From positions 4,046,004-4,078,803 of the forward strand of contig NZ_GG657738.1 of assembly GCF_000158815.1 (NCBI RefSeq): a DNA stretch of 32,800 bases, in the 5' to 3' direction. Within the stretch, counting starts at the first letter, position 1, and each line of letters opens with the position of its first letter. Made by a program: the position numbers and the translations under genes. This document shows positions 32,043 to 32,800 of the stretch, piece by piece. The DNA is from Micromonospora sp. ATCC 39149. GTDB taxonomy: Bacteria; Actinomycetota; Actinomycetes; Mycobacteriales; Micromonosporaceae. The notes under the pieces were generated by a model. The model searched no databases. It was not told the origin of the DNA and was given only the letters and a program-made list of their open reading frames with translations.

Positions 32043-32240
32043 TCAGTGCTGCTGTCCCGGGTGGTCGTCCGTCGTCGGCGTCGACCGGTGTGCCTGGTCG
32101 GCCGGGCGCACCGTGAACGGATGCCGCAGCCGTTGCATCGCCTCCTCGCTGCCGTCGAAGGTCACGCCCTGTTCGTCGAGCCCGTTGTTCGCCGGCGGGG
32201 TGAGGAACAAGGCCGATGGGCCATCGCCATGAGAAGTCAT
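32043..32240 (-). CDS. Unrecognised 65-residue protein
   Basis: The ATG at 32240 has AGGAA 7 nt upstream, which supports translation. The 65-residue product begins MTSHGDGPSALFLTPPANNG and continues with an acidic centre (DEQGVTFDGSEEAMQRL) and a polar His/Pro/Thr-rich tail ending HPGQQH. It has no membrane segment, signal peptide or cysteine, and I recognise no family. It stands 303 bp downstream-facing toward the galactanase gene and 186 bp from the next gene upstream, on the same strand as both. A peptide-natural-product precursor is one loose idea, but no modification enzymes are nearby. Upstream frame extension to 32375 is GC-shadow sequence without a start signal. Confidence 0.5.
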   Translation of the reverse strand: MTSHGDGPSALFLTPPANNGLDEQGVTFDGSEEAMQRLRHPFTVRPADQAHRSTPTTDDHPGQQH

Positions 32241-32426
32241 GCGGGATTCCTGTTTCTGCTGAGGGAGAGCCTGGGTGGCCGCGGGCCGTTGTGCCGCGAT
32301 TCCAGTCGGCGTTCGCACTGACGCCCGATCACGGTGCCCGATCGCGGAGGACCGCCTGCCGACACCGCCACCCAAACCATACCCGGGTTGCCCCCCGACC
32401 GGTCGCCGCCGGCAAGGTCACCACGG

Positions 32427-32800
32427 TCAACTCGGCGAATCTCCCACGGTGGTGGCGGACGCCCGGCCCTCCTGCCGGGCCCGTTCGAGCAGCAGGGCGA
32501 GCCGCCGCCGACGCCGCCGACGGGCCACCCGAAGCGCCAGGGCGGCCGCCGTGAGGCCGACCACCACGCCCAACTGCGGCCACGGCACCGCCCAGACCGT
32601 CACGGTGGCCGTGGCCGACCCGGCCTCGGCGATGGCCCCGCCGCCGAGCGCCGCCGGAGTCATCGCCACGGTCGTCCGCAGCGGGCCCAGCCCCCAGACA
32701 CCGCCGACGCGGGCCTGGGCCGTGCGGCTGCCGCCGGGCAGCAACTCCTCGACGTCGACCGTGGTGTCCCGCCCGGCGAGGCCGAACAGTCCGACACGGT
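32427..32800 (-). CDS. C-terminus of a DUF916/WxL-like membrane-anchored protein (5' end outside window)
   Basis: About 124 C-terminal residues are visible; the frame is open to the window edge. They begin RVGLFGLAGRDTTVDVEELL, a beta-sandwich segment of the type found at the end of DUF916/WxL-peptidoglycan-binding proteins (PGGSRTAQARVGGVWGLGPLR). WAVPWPQL then leads into one membrane helix (about VVVGLTAAALALRVA), an Arg-rich stop-transfer (RRRRRR) and a short cytoplasmic tail. The pattern says exported N-terminus, single C-terminal anchor. The family call rests on this tail only. Confidence 0.55.
   Translation of the reverse strand, partial: RVGLFGLAGRDTTVDVEELLPGGSRTAQARVGGVWGLGPLRTTVAMTPAALGGGAIAEAGSATATVTVWAVPWPQLGVVVGLTAAALALRVARRRRRRRLALLLERARQEGRASATTVGDSPS

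Overview
The window is very GC-rich DNA (by eye well above 70 %) with actinobacterial codon use, GTG starts next to clear Shine-Dalgarno motifs, some probably leaderless genes, and gene families typical of Micromonosporaceae: a mycosin with a short winged-helix partner, DUF305/DUF6153 proteins, a c-di-AMP riboswitch before a wall hydrolase, TAP-like hydrolases, DUF2786, DUF3152, and a PadR plus permease-prefix pair. The best guess is a Micromonospora-like chromosome. I see no rRNA, tRNA, CRISPR array, insertion sequence or phage gene.

Layout. 1-2140: edge of a type VII secretion locus (glycine-rich C-terminus, mycosin, winged-helix regulator). 2311-5927: beta-carbonic anhydrase, a secreted coiled-coil/M15-like wall hydrolase behind a c-di-AMP riboswitch, and a YibE/F membrane protein. 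6192-13886: a copper island containing a CPH-type ATPase (copB) behind twin palindromes, DUF6153 and DUF305 proteins, csoR, three CsoR-type boxes, copZ, a secreted protein with a duplicated HxHPE motif, and a CPC-type ATPase (copA) broken by many indels. 14026-15265: lipoprotein, then an ArsR-type regulator coupled to a small membrane coiled-coil protein. 15389-20947: secreted TAP-like hydrolase, DUF2786 protein, DUF3152 metalloprotease-like protein, RsbW-like ATPase, and a stress-type SDR. 21270-27123: a rightward run of GT2 glycosyltransferase, FkbM methyltransferase and a 1052-residue secreted beta-propeller/Ig-repeat protein. 27262-30757: an oxidoreductase-methyltransferase fusion, PadR regulator and permease-prefix membrane protein. 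30821-32800: secreted GH53 galactanase, an unknown 65-residue protein, and the C-terminus of a DUF916/WxL-like membrane protein.

How the genes may work together. In the copper island CsoR probably represses itself and copZ-copA through G/C-tract boxes, while copB carries a different palindrome pair and so may answer to another regulator. CopZ would pass Cu(I) to CopA. DUF305, DUF6153 and the HxHPE protein would act outside the membrane. The 21-27 kb run looks like a small surface-decoration unit, but no function can be proved from sequence.

Caution. At least five genes (3.2, 12.4-12.7, 16.8, 18.3 and 27.4 kb) contain single-base or compensating indels, several in homopolymer runs, although their protein signal is otherwise intact. 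This pattern suggests consensus sequencing errors at least as much as true pseudogenes, and the affected genes are described as families with disrupted frames.
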